DNA from: Malachius bipustulatus
Taxonomy: Eukaryota > Arthropoda > Insecta > Coleoptera > Melyridae
DNA length: 64,000 nt
Assembly (NCBI GenBank): GCA_910589415.1
Contig: OU342636.1
Coordinates: 45,647,735-45,711,734, forward strand
Direction: 5' to 3'
In this document: positions 1-12,100 of the stretch, one piece after another
Position numbering within the stretch: position 1 is the first letter of the stretch
Layout of the letters: each line of letters starts with the position of its first letter
Made by a program: the position numbers and the translations under genes
Notes under the pieces: generated by a model
What the model was told of the DNA's origin: nothing
Database searches by the model: none
Seen by the model: the letters and a program-made list of their open reading frames with translations, nothing else

Positions 1-311
1 AAGTTCAGAACTGTTAGTGGTTTTTCTGTAGCTCTCCCCGTTTTTGAGATATGACCGTTTAAATTTGAAAATTTGCAAATTTTTTAGCTTTTCAAAATTT
101 TTGATCTCGTTTTGTGAAAAAACTGAGGACTTTACGGTCAAACTGGATTAATTTTCCGACTCATATGGCAATCGACTGTGTTCACACAAAATTACGTCCC
201 GTTCTGAAGACATCGATTTTTCCTGAAAATATGAAGCTCTGCAAGTTTTTCAGAATTTTTTTTCTCTTCGATTTTGATGAAAATCCCTAGTCAGGCGATA
301 GAAAGTGCGAG
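1..311. repeat. Example satellite monomer, subfamily A
   Basis: Representative subfamily A monomer. Its diagnostic sites, in order, are AAACTGAGGAC, GGCAATCGAC, ACGTCCCG, CTGCAAGTTTTTCAGAA and AAAATCCCTAG. The five states usually travel together from monomer to monomer, so A is a real sequence class and not random drift. This copy also has GTCAAACTGG in place of the usual GTCCAACTGG, a private variant that recurs near 4176, 6041 and 9462 and is useful for tracing the higher-order units. Confidence 0.9.
61..100. other. Dyad-symmetric AT-rich core of the monomer
   Basis: The sequence AAAATTTGCAAATTTT at 68-83 is a perfect 16-bp palindrome. It is nested in a larger imperfect inverted repeat, AAATTTGAAAA (61-71) against TTTTCAAAATTT (89-100). 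The same block is present in nearly all monomers, with two recurring variants that break the inner palindrome: GCAATTTTTTT (for example ~1007) and GAAAATTTTTT (for example ~4736). It could form a hairpin or be a dimer-binding site; neither function is shown by sequence. Confidence 0.7.
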
Positions 312-621
312 AAGTTCAGAACTGTAAGTGGTTTTTCTGTAGCTCTCCCCGTTTTCGAGATATGACCGTTTAAATTTGAAAATTTGCAAATTTTTTAGCT
401 TTTCAAAATTTTTGATCTCGTTTTGTGAAAAAATTGAGGACTTTACGGTCCAACTGGATTAATTTTCCGACTCATATGGCAGTCGACTGTGTTCACACAA
501 AATTACGCCCCGTTCTGAAGACATCGATTTTTCCTGAAAATATGAAGCTCTGCAAATTTTTCAGATTTTTTTTCTCTTCGATTTTGATGAAAATCTCTAG
601 TCAGGCGATAGAAAGTGCGAG
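312..621. repeat. Example satellite monomer, subfamily B
   Basis: Representative subfamily B monomer. At the same sites it carries AAATTGAGGAC, GGCAGTCGAC, ACGCCCCG, CTGCAAATTTTTCAGATT and AAAATCTCTAG. A and B monomers are interspersed along the array. Mixed monomers (for example A-like at one end and B-like at the other, as at about 622-932) look like products of gene conversion or unequal crossover between the two classes. Confidence 0.9.
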
Positions 622-3600
622 AAGTTCAGAACTGTAAGTGGTTTTTCTGTAGCTCTCCCCGTTTTTGAGATATGACCGTTTAAATTTGAAAATTTGCAAA
701 TTTTTTAGCTTTTCAAAATTTTTGATCTCGTTTTGTGAAAAAATTGAGGACTTTACGGTCCAACTGGATTAATTTTCCGACTCATATGGCAGTCGACTGT
801 GTTCACACAAAATTACGTCCCGTTCTGAAGACATCGATTTTTCCTGAAAATATGAAGCTCTGCAAGTTTTTCAGAATTTTTTTTCTCTTCGATTTTGATG
901 AAAATCCCTAGTCAGGCGATGGAAAGTGCGAGAAGTTCAGAACTGTAAGTGGTTTTTCTGTAGCTCTCCCCGTTTTCAAGATATGACCGTTTAAATTTGA
1001 AAATTTGCAATTTTTTTAGCTTTTCAAAATTTTTGATCTCGTTTTGTGAAAAAATTGAGGACTTTACGGTCCAACTGGATTAATTTTCCGACTCATATGG
1101 CAGTCGACTGTGTTCACACAAAATTACGCCCCGTTCTGAAGACATCGATTTTTCCTGAAAATATGAAGCTCTGCAAATTTTTCAGATTTTTTTTCTCTTC
1201 GATTTTGATGAAAATCTCTAGTCAGGCGATAGAAAGTGCGAGAAGTTCAGAACTGTAAGTGGTTTTTCTGTAGCTCTCCCCGTTTTTGAGATATGACCGT
1301 TTAAATTTGAAAATTTGCAAATTTTTTAGCTTTTCAAAATTTTTGATCTCGTTTTGTGAAAAAACTGAGGACTTTACGGTCCAACTGGATTAATTTTCCG
1401 ACTCATATGGCAATCGACTGTGTTCACACAAAATTACGTCCCGTTCTGAAGACATCGATTTTTCCTGAAAATATGAAGCTCTGCAAGTTTTTCAGAATTT
1501 TTTTTCTCTTCGATTTTGATGAAAATCTCTAGTCAGGCGATAGAAAGTGCGAGAAGTTCAGAACTGTAAGTGGTTTTTCTGTAGCTCTCCCCGTTTTTGA
1601 GATATGACCGTTTAAATTTGAAAATTTGCAAATTTTTTAGCTTTTCAAAATTTTTGATCTCGTTTTGTGAAAAAACTGAGGACTTTACGGTCCAACTGGA
1701 TTAATTTTCCGACTCATATGGCAATCGACTGTGTTCACACAAAATTACGTCCCGTTCTGAAGACATCGATTTTTCCTGAAAATATGAAGCTCTGCAAGTT
1801 TTTCAGAATTTTTTTTCTCTTCGATTTTGATGAAAATCCCTAGTCAGGCGATAGAAAGTGCGAGAAGTTTAGAACTGTAAGTGGTTTTTCTGTAGCTCTC
1901 CCCGTTTTCAAGATATGACCGTTTAAATTTGAAAATTTGCAAATTTTTTAGCTTTTCAAAATTTTTGATCTCGTTTTGTGAAAAAATTGAGGACTTTACG
2001 GTCCAACTGGATTAATTTTCCGACTCATATGGCAGTCGACTGTGTTCACACAAAATTACGTCCCGTTCTGAAGACATCGATTTTTCCTGAAAATATGAAG
2101 CTCTGCAAGTTTTTCAGAATTTTTTTTCTCTTCGATTTTGATGAAAATCCCTAGTCAGGCGATGGAAAGTGCGAGAAGTTCAGAACTGTAAGTGGTTTTT
2201 CTGTAGCTCTCCCCGTTTTCAAGATATGACCGTTTAAATTTGAAAATTTGCAATTTTTTTAGCTTTTCAAAATTTTTGATCTCGTTTTGTGAAAAAATTG
2301 AGGACTTTACGGTCCAACTGGATTAATTTTCCGACTCATATGGCAGTCGACTGTGTTCACACAAAATTACGCCCCGTTTTGAAGACATCGATTTTTCCTG
2401 AAAATATGAAGCTCTGCAAATTTTTCAGATTTTTTTTCTCTTCGATTTTGATGAAAATCTCTAGTCAGGCGATAGAAAGTGCGAGAAGTTCAGAACTGTA
2501 AGTGGTTTTTCTGTAGCTCTCCCCGTTTTTGAGATATGACCGTTTAAATTTGAAAATTTGCAAATTTTTTAGCTTTTCAAAATTTTTTATCTCGTTTTGT
2601 GAAAAAACTGAGGACTTTACGGTCCAACTGGATTAATTTTCCGACTCATATGGCAATCGACTGTGTTCACACAAAATTACGTCCCGTTCTGAAGACATCG
2701 ATTTTTCCTGAAAATATGAAGCTCTGCAAGTTTTTCAGAATTTTTTTTCTCTTCGATTTTGATGAAAATCTCTAGTCAGGCGATAGAAAGTGCGAGAAGT
2801 TCAGAACTGTAAGTGGTTTTTCTGTAGCTCTCCCCGTTTTTGAGATATGACCGTTTAAATTTGAAAATTTGCAAATTTTTTAGCTTTTCAAAATTTTTGA
2901 TCTCGTTTTGTGAAAAAATTGAGGACTTTACGGTCCAACTGGATTAATTTTCCGACTCATATGGCAGTCGACTGTGTTCACACAAAATAACGCCCCGTTC
3001 TGAAGACATCGATTTTTCCTGAAAATATGAAGCTCTGCAAGTTTTTCAGATTTTTTTTTCTCTTCGATTTTGATGAAAATCTCTAGTCAGGCGATAGAAA
3101 GTGCGAGAAGTTCAGAACTGTAAGTGGTTTTTCTGTAGCTCTCCCCGTTTTTGAGATATGACCGTTTAAATTTGAAAATTTGCAAATTTTTTAGCTTTTC
3201 AAAATTTTTGATCTCGTTTTGTGAAAAAACTGAGGACTTTACGGTCCAACTGGATTAATTTTCCGACTCATATGGCAATCGACTGTGTTCACACAAAATT
3301 ACGTCCCGTTCTGAAGACATCGATTTTTCCTGAAAATATGAAGCTCTGCAAGTTTTTCAGAATTTTTTTTCTCTTCGATTTTGATGAAAATCTCTAGCCA
3401 GGCGATAGAAAGTGCGAGAAGTTCAGAACTGTAAGTGGTTTTTCTGTAGCTCTCCCCGTTTTTGAGATATGACCGTTTAAATTTGAAAATTTGCAAATTT
3501 TTTAGCTTTTCAAAATTTTTGATCTCGTTTTGTGAAAAAACTGAGGACTTTACGGTCCAACTGGATTAATTTTCCGACTCATATGGCAATCGACTGTGTT

Positions 3601-3842
3601 CACACAAAATTACGTCCCGTTCTGAAGACATCGATTTTTCCTGAAAATATGAAGCTCTGCAAGTTTTTCAGAATTTTTTTTCTCTTCGATTTTGATGAAA
3701 ATCTCTAGTCAGGCGATAGAAAGTGCGAGAAGTTCAGAACTGTAAGTGGTTTTTCTGTAGCTCTCCCCGTTTTTGAGATATGACCGTTTAAATTTGAAAA
3801 TTTGCAAATTTTTTAGCTTTTCAAAATTTTTGATCTCGTTTT

Positions 3843-6800
3843 GTGAAAAAATTGAGGACTTTACGGTCCAACTGGATTAATTTTCCGACTCATATGGCAG
3901 TCGACTGTGTTCACACAAAATTACGCCCCGTTCTGAAGACATCGATTTTTCCTGAAAATATGAAGCTCTGCAGTTTTTCAGAATTTTTTTTCTCTTCGAT
4001 TTTGATGAAAATCCCTAGTCAGGCGATAGAAAGTGCGAGAAGTTCAGAACTGTTAGTGGTTTTTCTGTAGCTCTCCCCGTTTTTGAGATATGACCGTTTA
4101 AATTTGAAAATTTGCAAATTTTTTAGCTTTTCAAAATTTTTGATCTCGTTTTGTGAAAAAACTGAGGACTTTACGGTCAAACTGGATTAATTTTCCGACT
4201 CATATGGCAATCGACTGTGTTCACACAAAATTACGTCCCGTTCTGAAGACATCGATTTTTCCTGAAAATATGAAGCTCTGCAAGTTTTTCAGAATTTTTT
4301 TTCTCTTCGATTTTGATGAAAATCCCTAGTCAGGCGATAGAAAGTGCGAGAAGTTCAGAACTGTAAGTGGTTTTTCTGTAGCTCTCCCCGTTTTCGAGAT
4401 ATGACCGTTTAAATTTGAAAATTTGCAAATTTGTTAGCTTTTCAAAATTTTTGATCTCGTTTTGTGAAAAAATTGAGGACTTTACGGTCCAACTGGATTA
4501 ATTTTCCGACTCATATGGCAGTCGACTGTGTTCACACAAAATTACGCCCCGTTCTGAAGACATCGATTTTTCCTGAAAATATGAAGCTCTGCAAATTTTT
4601 CAGATTTTTTTTTCTCTTCGATTTTGATGAAAATCTCTAGTCAGGCGATAGAAAGTGCGAGAAGTTCAGAACTGTAAGTGGTTTTTCTGTAGCTCTCCCC
4701 GTTTTTGAGATATGACCGTTTAAATTTGAAAATTTGAAAATTTTTTAGCTTTTCAAAATTTTTGATCTCGTTTTGTGAAAAAACTGAGGATTTTACGGTC
4801 CAACTGGATTAATTTTCCGACTCATATGGCAATCGACTGTGTTCACACTAAATTACGTCCCGTTCTGAAGACATCGATTTTTCCTGAAAATATGAAGCTC
4901 TGCAAGTTTTTCAGAATTTTTTTTCTCTTCGATTTTGATGAAAATCTCTAGCCAGGCGATAGAAAGTGCGAGAAGTTCAGAACTGTAAGTGGTTTTTCTG
5001 TAGCTCTCCCCGTTTTTGAGATATGACCGTTTAAATTTGAAAATTTGCAAATTTTTTAGCTTTTCAAAATTTTTGATCTCGTTTTGTGAAAAAATTGAGG
5101 ACTTTACGGTCCAACTGGATTAATTTTCCGACTCATATGGCAGTCGACTGTGTTCACACAAAATAACGCCCCGTTCTGAAGACATCGATTTTTCCTGAAA
5201 ATATGAAGCTCTGCAAATTTTTCAGATTTTTTTTTCTCTTCGATTTTGATGAAAATCTCTAGCCAGGCGATAGAAAGTGCGAGAAGTTCAGAACTGTAAG
5301 TGGTTTTTCTGTAGCTCTCCCCGTTTTTGAGATATGACCGTTTAAATTTGAAAATTTGCAAATTTTTTAGCTTTTCAAAATTTTTTATCTCGTTTTGTGA
5401 AAAAACTGAGGACTTTACGGTCCAACTGGATTAATTTTCCGACTCATATGGCAATCGACTGTGTTCACACAAAATTACGTCCCGTTCTGAAGACATCGAT
5501 TTTTCCTGAAAATATGAAGCTCTGCAAGTTTTTCAGAATTTTTTTTCTCTTCGATTTTGATGAAAATCTCTAGTCAGGCGATAGAAAGTGCGAGAAGTTC
5601 AGAACTGTAAGTGGTTTTTCTGTAGCTCTCCCCGTTTTTGAGATATGACCGTTTAAATTTGAAAATTTGCAAATTTTTTAGCTTTTCAAAATTTTTGATC
5701 TCGTTTTGTGAAAAAATTGAGGACTTTACGGTCCAACTGGATTAATTTTCCGACTCATATGGCAGTCGACTGTGTTCACACAAAATTACGCCCCGTTCTG
5801 AAGACATCGATTTTTCCTGAAAATATGAAGCTCTGCAGTTTTTCAGAATTTTTTTTCTCTTCGATTTTGATGAAAATCCCTAGTCAGGCGATGGAAAGTG
5901 CGAGAAGTTCAGAACTGTTAGTGGTTTTTCTGTAGCTCTCCCCGTTTTTGAGATATGACCGTTTAAATTTGAAAATTTGCAAATTTTTTAGCTTTTCAAA
6001 ATTTTTGATCTCGTTTTGTGAAAAAACTGAGGACTTTACGGTCAAACTGGATTAATTTTCCGACTCATATGGCAATCGACTGTGTTCACACAAAATTACG
6101 TCCCGTTCTGAAGACATCGATTTTTCCTGAAAATATGAAGCTCTGCAAGTTTTTCAGAATTTTTTTTCTCTTCGATTTTGATGAAAATCCCTAGTCAGGC
6201 GATAGAAAGTGCGAGAAGTTCAGAACTGTAAGTGGTTTTTCTGTAGCTCTCCCCGTTTTCGAGATATGACCGTTTAAATTTGAAAATTTGCAAATTTGTT
6301 AGCTTTTCAAAATTTTTGATCTCGTTTTGTGAAAAAATTGAGGACTTTACGGTCCAACTGGATTAATTTTCCGACTCATATGGCAGTCGACTGTGTTCAC
6401 ACAAAATAACGCCCCGTTCTGAAGACATCGATTTTTCCTGAAAATATGAAGCTCTGCAAATTTTTCAGATTTTTTTTTCTCTTCGATTTTGATGAAAATC
6501 TCTAGTCAGGCGATAGAAAGTGCGAGAAGTTCAGAACTGTAAGTGGTTTTTCTGTAGCTCTCCCCGTTTTTGAGATATGACCGTTTAAATTTGAAAATTT
6601 GAAAATTTTTTAGCTTTTCAAAATTTTTGATCTCGTTTTGTGAAAAAACTGAGGATTTTACGGTCCAACTGGATTAATTTTCCGACTCATATGGCAATCG
6701 ACTGTGTTCACACAAAATTACGTCCCGTTCTGAAGACATCGATTTTTCCTGAAAATATGAAGCTCTGCAAGTTTTTCAGAATTTTTTTTCTCTTCGATTT

Positions 6801-7572
6801 TGATGAAAATCCCTAGTCAGGCGATAGAAAGTGCAAGAAGTTCAAAACTGTAAGTGGTTTTTCTGTAGCTCTCCCCGTTTTTGAGATATGACCGTTTAAA
6901 TTTGAAAATTTGCAAATTTTTTAGCTTTTCAAAATTTTTGATCTCGTTTTGTGAAAAAACTGAGGACTTTACGGTCCAACTGGATTAATTTTCCGACTCA
7001 TATGGCAATCGACTGTGTTCACACAAAATTACGTCCCGTTCTGAAGACATCGATTTTTCCTGAAAATATGAAGCTCTGCAAGTTTTTCAGAATTTTTTTT
7101 CTCTTCGATTTTGATGAAAATCCCTAGTCAGGCGATAGAAAGTGCGAGAAGTTCAGAACTGTAAGTGGTTTTTCTGTAGCTCTCCCCGTTTTCAAGATAT
7201 GACCGTTTAAATTTGGAAATTTGCAAATTTTTTAGCTTTTCAAAATTTTTGATCTCGTTTTGTGAAAAAATTGAGGACTTTACGGTCCAACTGGATTAAT
7301 TTTCCGACTCATATGGCAGTCGACTGTGTTCACACAAAATTACGTCCCGTTCTGAAGACATCGATTTTTCCTGAAAATATGAAGCTCTGCAAGTTTTTCA
7401 GAATTTTTTTTCTCTTCGATTTTGATGAAAATCCCTAGTCAGGCGATAGAAAGTGCGAGAAGTTCAGAACTGTAAGTGGTTTTTCTGTAGCTCTCCCCGT
7501 TTTCAAGATATGACCGTTTAAATTTGAAAATTTGCAATTTTTTTAGCTTTTCAAAATTTTTGATCTCGTTTT
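3843..7572. repeat. Higher-order repeat, two 1865-bp six-monomer units
   Basis: Private variants recur exactly 1865 bp apart: CTGCAG at 3968/5833, GTCAAACTGG at 4176/6041, TTTGTTAGC near 4431/6296, and GAGGATTTTACGG near 4789/6654. The shared block is about the first 1 kb of each unit; later parts differ, so the six-mer has been partly overwritten. Another set of private variants (ATAACGCCCC at about 2987, 5163, 6406 and 8271) gives spacings of 2176, 1243 and 1865 bp, i.e. 7, 4 and 6 monomers. Confidence 0.85.
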
Positions 7573-9126
7573 GTGAAAAAATTGAGGACTTTACGGTCCA
7601 ACTGGATTAATTTTCCGACTCATATGGCAGTCGACTGTGTTCACACAAAATTACGCCCCGTTCTGAAGACATCGATTTTTCCTGAAAATATGAAGCTCTG
7701 CCGTTTTTCAGAATTTTTTTTCTCTTCGATTTTGATGAAAATCTCTAGTCAGGCGATAGAAAGTGCGAGAAGTTTAGAACTGTAAGTGGTTTTTCTGTAG
7801 CTCTCCCCGTTTTTGAGATATGACCGTTTAAATGTGAAAATTTGCAAATTTTTTAGCTTTTCAAAATTTTTGATCTCGTTTTGTGAAAAAACTGAGGACT
7901 TTACGGTCCAACTGGATTAATTTTCCGACTCATATGGCAATCGACTGTGTTCACACAAAATTACGTCCCGTTCTGAAGACATCGATTTTTCCTGAAAATA
8001 TGAAGCTCTGCAAGTTTTTCAGAATTTTTTTTCTCTTCGATTTTGATGAAAATCTCTAGTCAGGCGATAGAAAGTGCGAGAAGTTCAGAACTGTAAGTGG
8101 TTTTTCTGTAGCTCTCCCCGTTTTTGAGATATGACCGTTTAAATTTGAAAATTTGCAAATTTTTTAGCTTTTCAAAATTTTTGATCTCGTTTTGTGAAAA
8201 AATTGAGGACTTTACGGTCCAACTGGATTAATTTTCCGACTCATATGGCAGTCGACTGTGTTCACACAAAATAACGCCCCGTTCTGAAGACATCGATTTT
8301 TCCTGAAAATATGAAGCTCTGCAAATTTTTCAGATTTTTTTTTCTCTTCGATTTTGATGAAAATCTCTAGTCAGGCGATAGAAAGTGCGAGAAGTTCAGA
8401 ACTGTAAGTGGTTTTTCTGTAGCTCTCCCCGTTTTTGAGATATGACCGTTTAAATTTGAAAATTTGCAAATTTTTTAGCTTTTCAAAATTTTTGATCTCG
8501 TTTTGTGAAAAAACTGAGGACTTTACGGTCCAACTGGATTAATTTTCCGACTCATATGGCAATCGACTGTGTTCACACAAAATTACGTCCCGTTCTGAAG
8601 ACATCGATTTTTCCTGAAAATATGAAGCTCTGCAAGTTTTTCAGAATTTTTTTTCTCTTCGATTTTGATGAAAATCTCTAGCCAGGCGATAGAAAGTGCG
8701 AGAAGTTCAGAACTGTAAGTGGTTTTTCTGTAGCTCTCCCCGTTTTTGAGATATGACCGTTTAAATTTGAAAATTTGCAAATTTTTTAGCTTTTCAAAAT
8801 TTTTGATCTCGTTTTGTGAAAAAACTGAGGACTTTACGGTCCAACTGGATTAATTTTCCGACTCATATGGCAATCGACTGTGTTCACACAAAATTACGTC
8901 CCGTTCTGAAGACATCGATTTTTCCTGAAAATATGAAGCTCTGCAAGTTTTTCAGAATTTTTTTTCTCTTCGATTTTGATGAAAATCTCTAGTCAGGCGA
9001 TAGAAAGTGCGAGAAGTTCAGAACTGTAAGTGGTTTTTCTGTAGCTCTCCCCGTTTTTGAGATATGACCGTTTAAATTTGAAAATTTGCAAATTTTTTAG
9101 CTTTTCAAAATTTTTGATCTCGTTTT

Positions 9127-12100
9127 GTGAAAAAATTGAGGACTTTACGGTCCAACTGGATTAATTTTCCGACTCATATGGCAGTCGACTGTGTTCACAC
9201 AAAATTACGCCCCGTTCTGAAGACATCGATTTTTCCTGAAAATATGAAGCTCTGCAGTTTTTCAGAATTTTTTTTCTCTTCGATTTTGATGAAAATCCCT
9301 AGTCAGGCGATAGAAAGTGCGAGAAGTTCAGAACTGTAAGTGGTTTTTCTGTAGCTCTCCCCGTTTTTGAGATATGACCGTTTAAATTTGAAAATTTGCA
9401 AATTTTTTAGCTTTTCAAAATTTTTGATCTCGTTTTGTGAAAAAACTGAGGACTTTACGGTCAAACTGGATTAATTTTCCGACTCATATGGCAATCGACT
9501 GTGTTCACACAAAATTACGTCCCGTTCTGAAGACATCGATTTTTCCTGAAAATATGAAGCTCTGCAAGTTTTTCAGAATTTTTTTTCTCTTCGATTTTGA
9601 TGAAAATCCCTAGTCAGGCGATAGAAAGTGCAAGAAGTTCAGAACTGTAAGTGGTTTTTCTGTAGCTCTCCCCGTTTTTGAGATATGACCGTTTAAATTT
9701 GAAAATTTGCAAATTTTTTAGCTTTTCAAAATTTTTGATCTCGTTTTGTGAAAAAACTGAGGACTTTACGGTCCAACTGGATTAATTTTCCGACTCATAT
9801 GGCAATCGACTGTGTTCACACAAAATTACGTCCCGTTCTGAAGACATCGATTTTTCCTGAAAATATGAAGCTCTGCAAGTTTTTCAGAATTTTTTTTCTC
9901 TTCGATTTTGATGAAAATCCCTAGTCAGGCGATAGAAAGTGCGAGAAGTTCAGAACTGTAAGTGGTTTTTCTGTAGCTCTCCGAGTTTTCAAGATATGAC
10001 CGTTTAAATTTGGAAATTTGCAAATTTTTTAGCTTTTCAAAATTTTTGATCTCGTTTTGTGAAAAAATTGAGGACTTTACGGTCCAACTGGATTAATTTT
10101 CCGACTCATATGGCAGTCGACTGTGTTCACACAAAATTACGTCCCGTTCTGAAGACATCGATTTTTCCTGAAAATATGAAGCTCTGCAAGTTTTTCAGAA
10201 TTTTTTTTCTCTTCGATTTTGATGAAAATCCCTAGTCAAGCGATAGAAAGTGCGAGAAGTTCAGAACTGTAAGTGGTTTTTCTGTAGCTCTCCCCGTTTT
10301 CAAGATATGACCGTTTAAATTTGAAAATTTGCAATTTTTTTAGCTTTTCAAAATTTTTGATCTCGTTTTGTGAAAAAATTGAGGACTTTACGGTCCAACT
10401 GGATTAATTTTCCGACTCATATGGCAGTCGACTGTGTTCACACAAAATTACGCCCCGTTCTGAAGACATCGATTTTTCCTGAAAATATGAAGCTCTGCAA
10501 ATTTTTCAGATTTTTTTTCTCTTCGATTTTGATGAAAATCTCTAGTCAGGCGATAGAAAGTGCGAGAAGTTCAGAACTGTAAGTGGTTTTTCTGTAGCTC
10601 TCCCCGTTTTTGAGATATGACCGTTTAAATTTGAAAATTTGCAAATTTTTTAACTTTTCAAAATTTTTGATCTCGTTTTGTGAAAAAACTGAGGACTTTA
10701 CGGTCCAACTGGATTAATTTTCCGACTCATATGGCAATCGACTGTGTTCACACAAAATTACGTCCCGTTCTGAAGACATCGATTTTTCCTGAAAATATGA
10801 AGCTCTGCAAGTTTTTCAGAATTTTTTTTCTCTTCGATTTTGATGAAAATCCCTAGTCAGGCGATAGAAAGTGCAAGAAGTTCAGAACTGTAAGTGGTTT
10901 TTCTGTAGCTCTCCCCGTTTTTGAGATATGACCGTTTAAATTTGAAAATTTGCAAATTTTTTAGCTTTTCAAAATTTTTGATCTCGTTTTGTGAAAAAAC
11001 TGAGGACTTTACGGTCCAACTGGATTAATTTTCCGACTCATATGGCAATCGACTGTGTTCACACAAAATTACGTCCCGTTCTGAAGACATCGATTTTTCC
11101 TGAAAATATGAAGCTCTGCAAGTTTTTCAGAATTTTTTTTCTCTTCGATTTTGATGAAAATCCCTAGTCAGGCGATAGAAAGTGCGAGAAGTTCAGAACT
11201 GTAAGTGGTTTTTCTGTAGCTCTCCCCGTTTTCAAGATATGACCGTTTAAATTTGGAAATTTGCAAATTTTTTAGCTTTTCAAAATTTTTGATCTCGTTT
11301 TGTGAAAAAATTGAGGACTTTACGGTCCAACTGGATTAATTTTCCGACTCATATGGCAGTCGACTGTGTTCACACAAAATTACGTCCCGTTCTGAAGACA
11401 TCGATTTTTCCTGAAAATATGAAGCTCTGCAAGTTTTTCAGAATTTTTTTTCTCTTCGATTTTGATGAAAATCCCTAGTCAGGCGATAGAAAGTGCGAGA
11501 AGTTCAGAACTGTAAGTGGTTTTTCTGTAGCTCTCCCCGTTTTCAAGATATGACCGTTTAAATTTGAAAATTTGCAATTTTTTTAGCTTTTCAAAATTTT
11601 TGATCTCGTTTTGTGAAAAAATTGAGGACTTTACGGTCCAACTGGATTAATTTTCCGACTCATATGGCAGTCGACTGTGTTCACACAAAATTACGCCCCG
11701 TTCTGAAGACATCGATTTTTCCTGAAAATATGAAGCTCTGCAAATTTTTCAGATTTTTTTTCTCTTCGATTTTGATGAAAATCTCTAGTCAGGCGATAGA
11801 AAGTGCGAGAAGTTCAGAACTGTAAGTGGTTTTTCTGTAGCTCTCCCCGTTTTTGAGATATGACCGTTTAAATTTGAAAATTTGCAAATTTTTTAGCTTT
11901 TAAAAATTTTTGATCTCGTTTTGTGAAAAAACTGAGGACTTTACGGTCCAACTGGATTAATTTTCCGACTCATATGGCAATCGACTGTGTTCACACAAAA
12001 TTACGTCCCGTTCTGAAGACATCGATTTTTCCTGAAAATATGAAGCTCTGCAAGTTTTTCAGATTTTTTTTTCTCTTCGATTTTGATGAAAATCTCTAGT

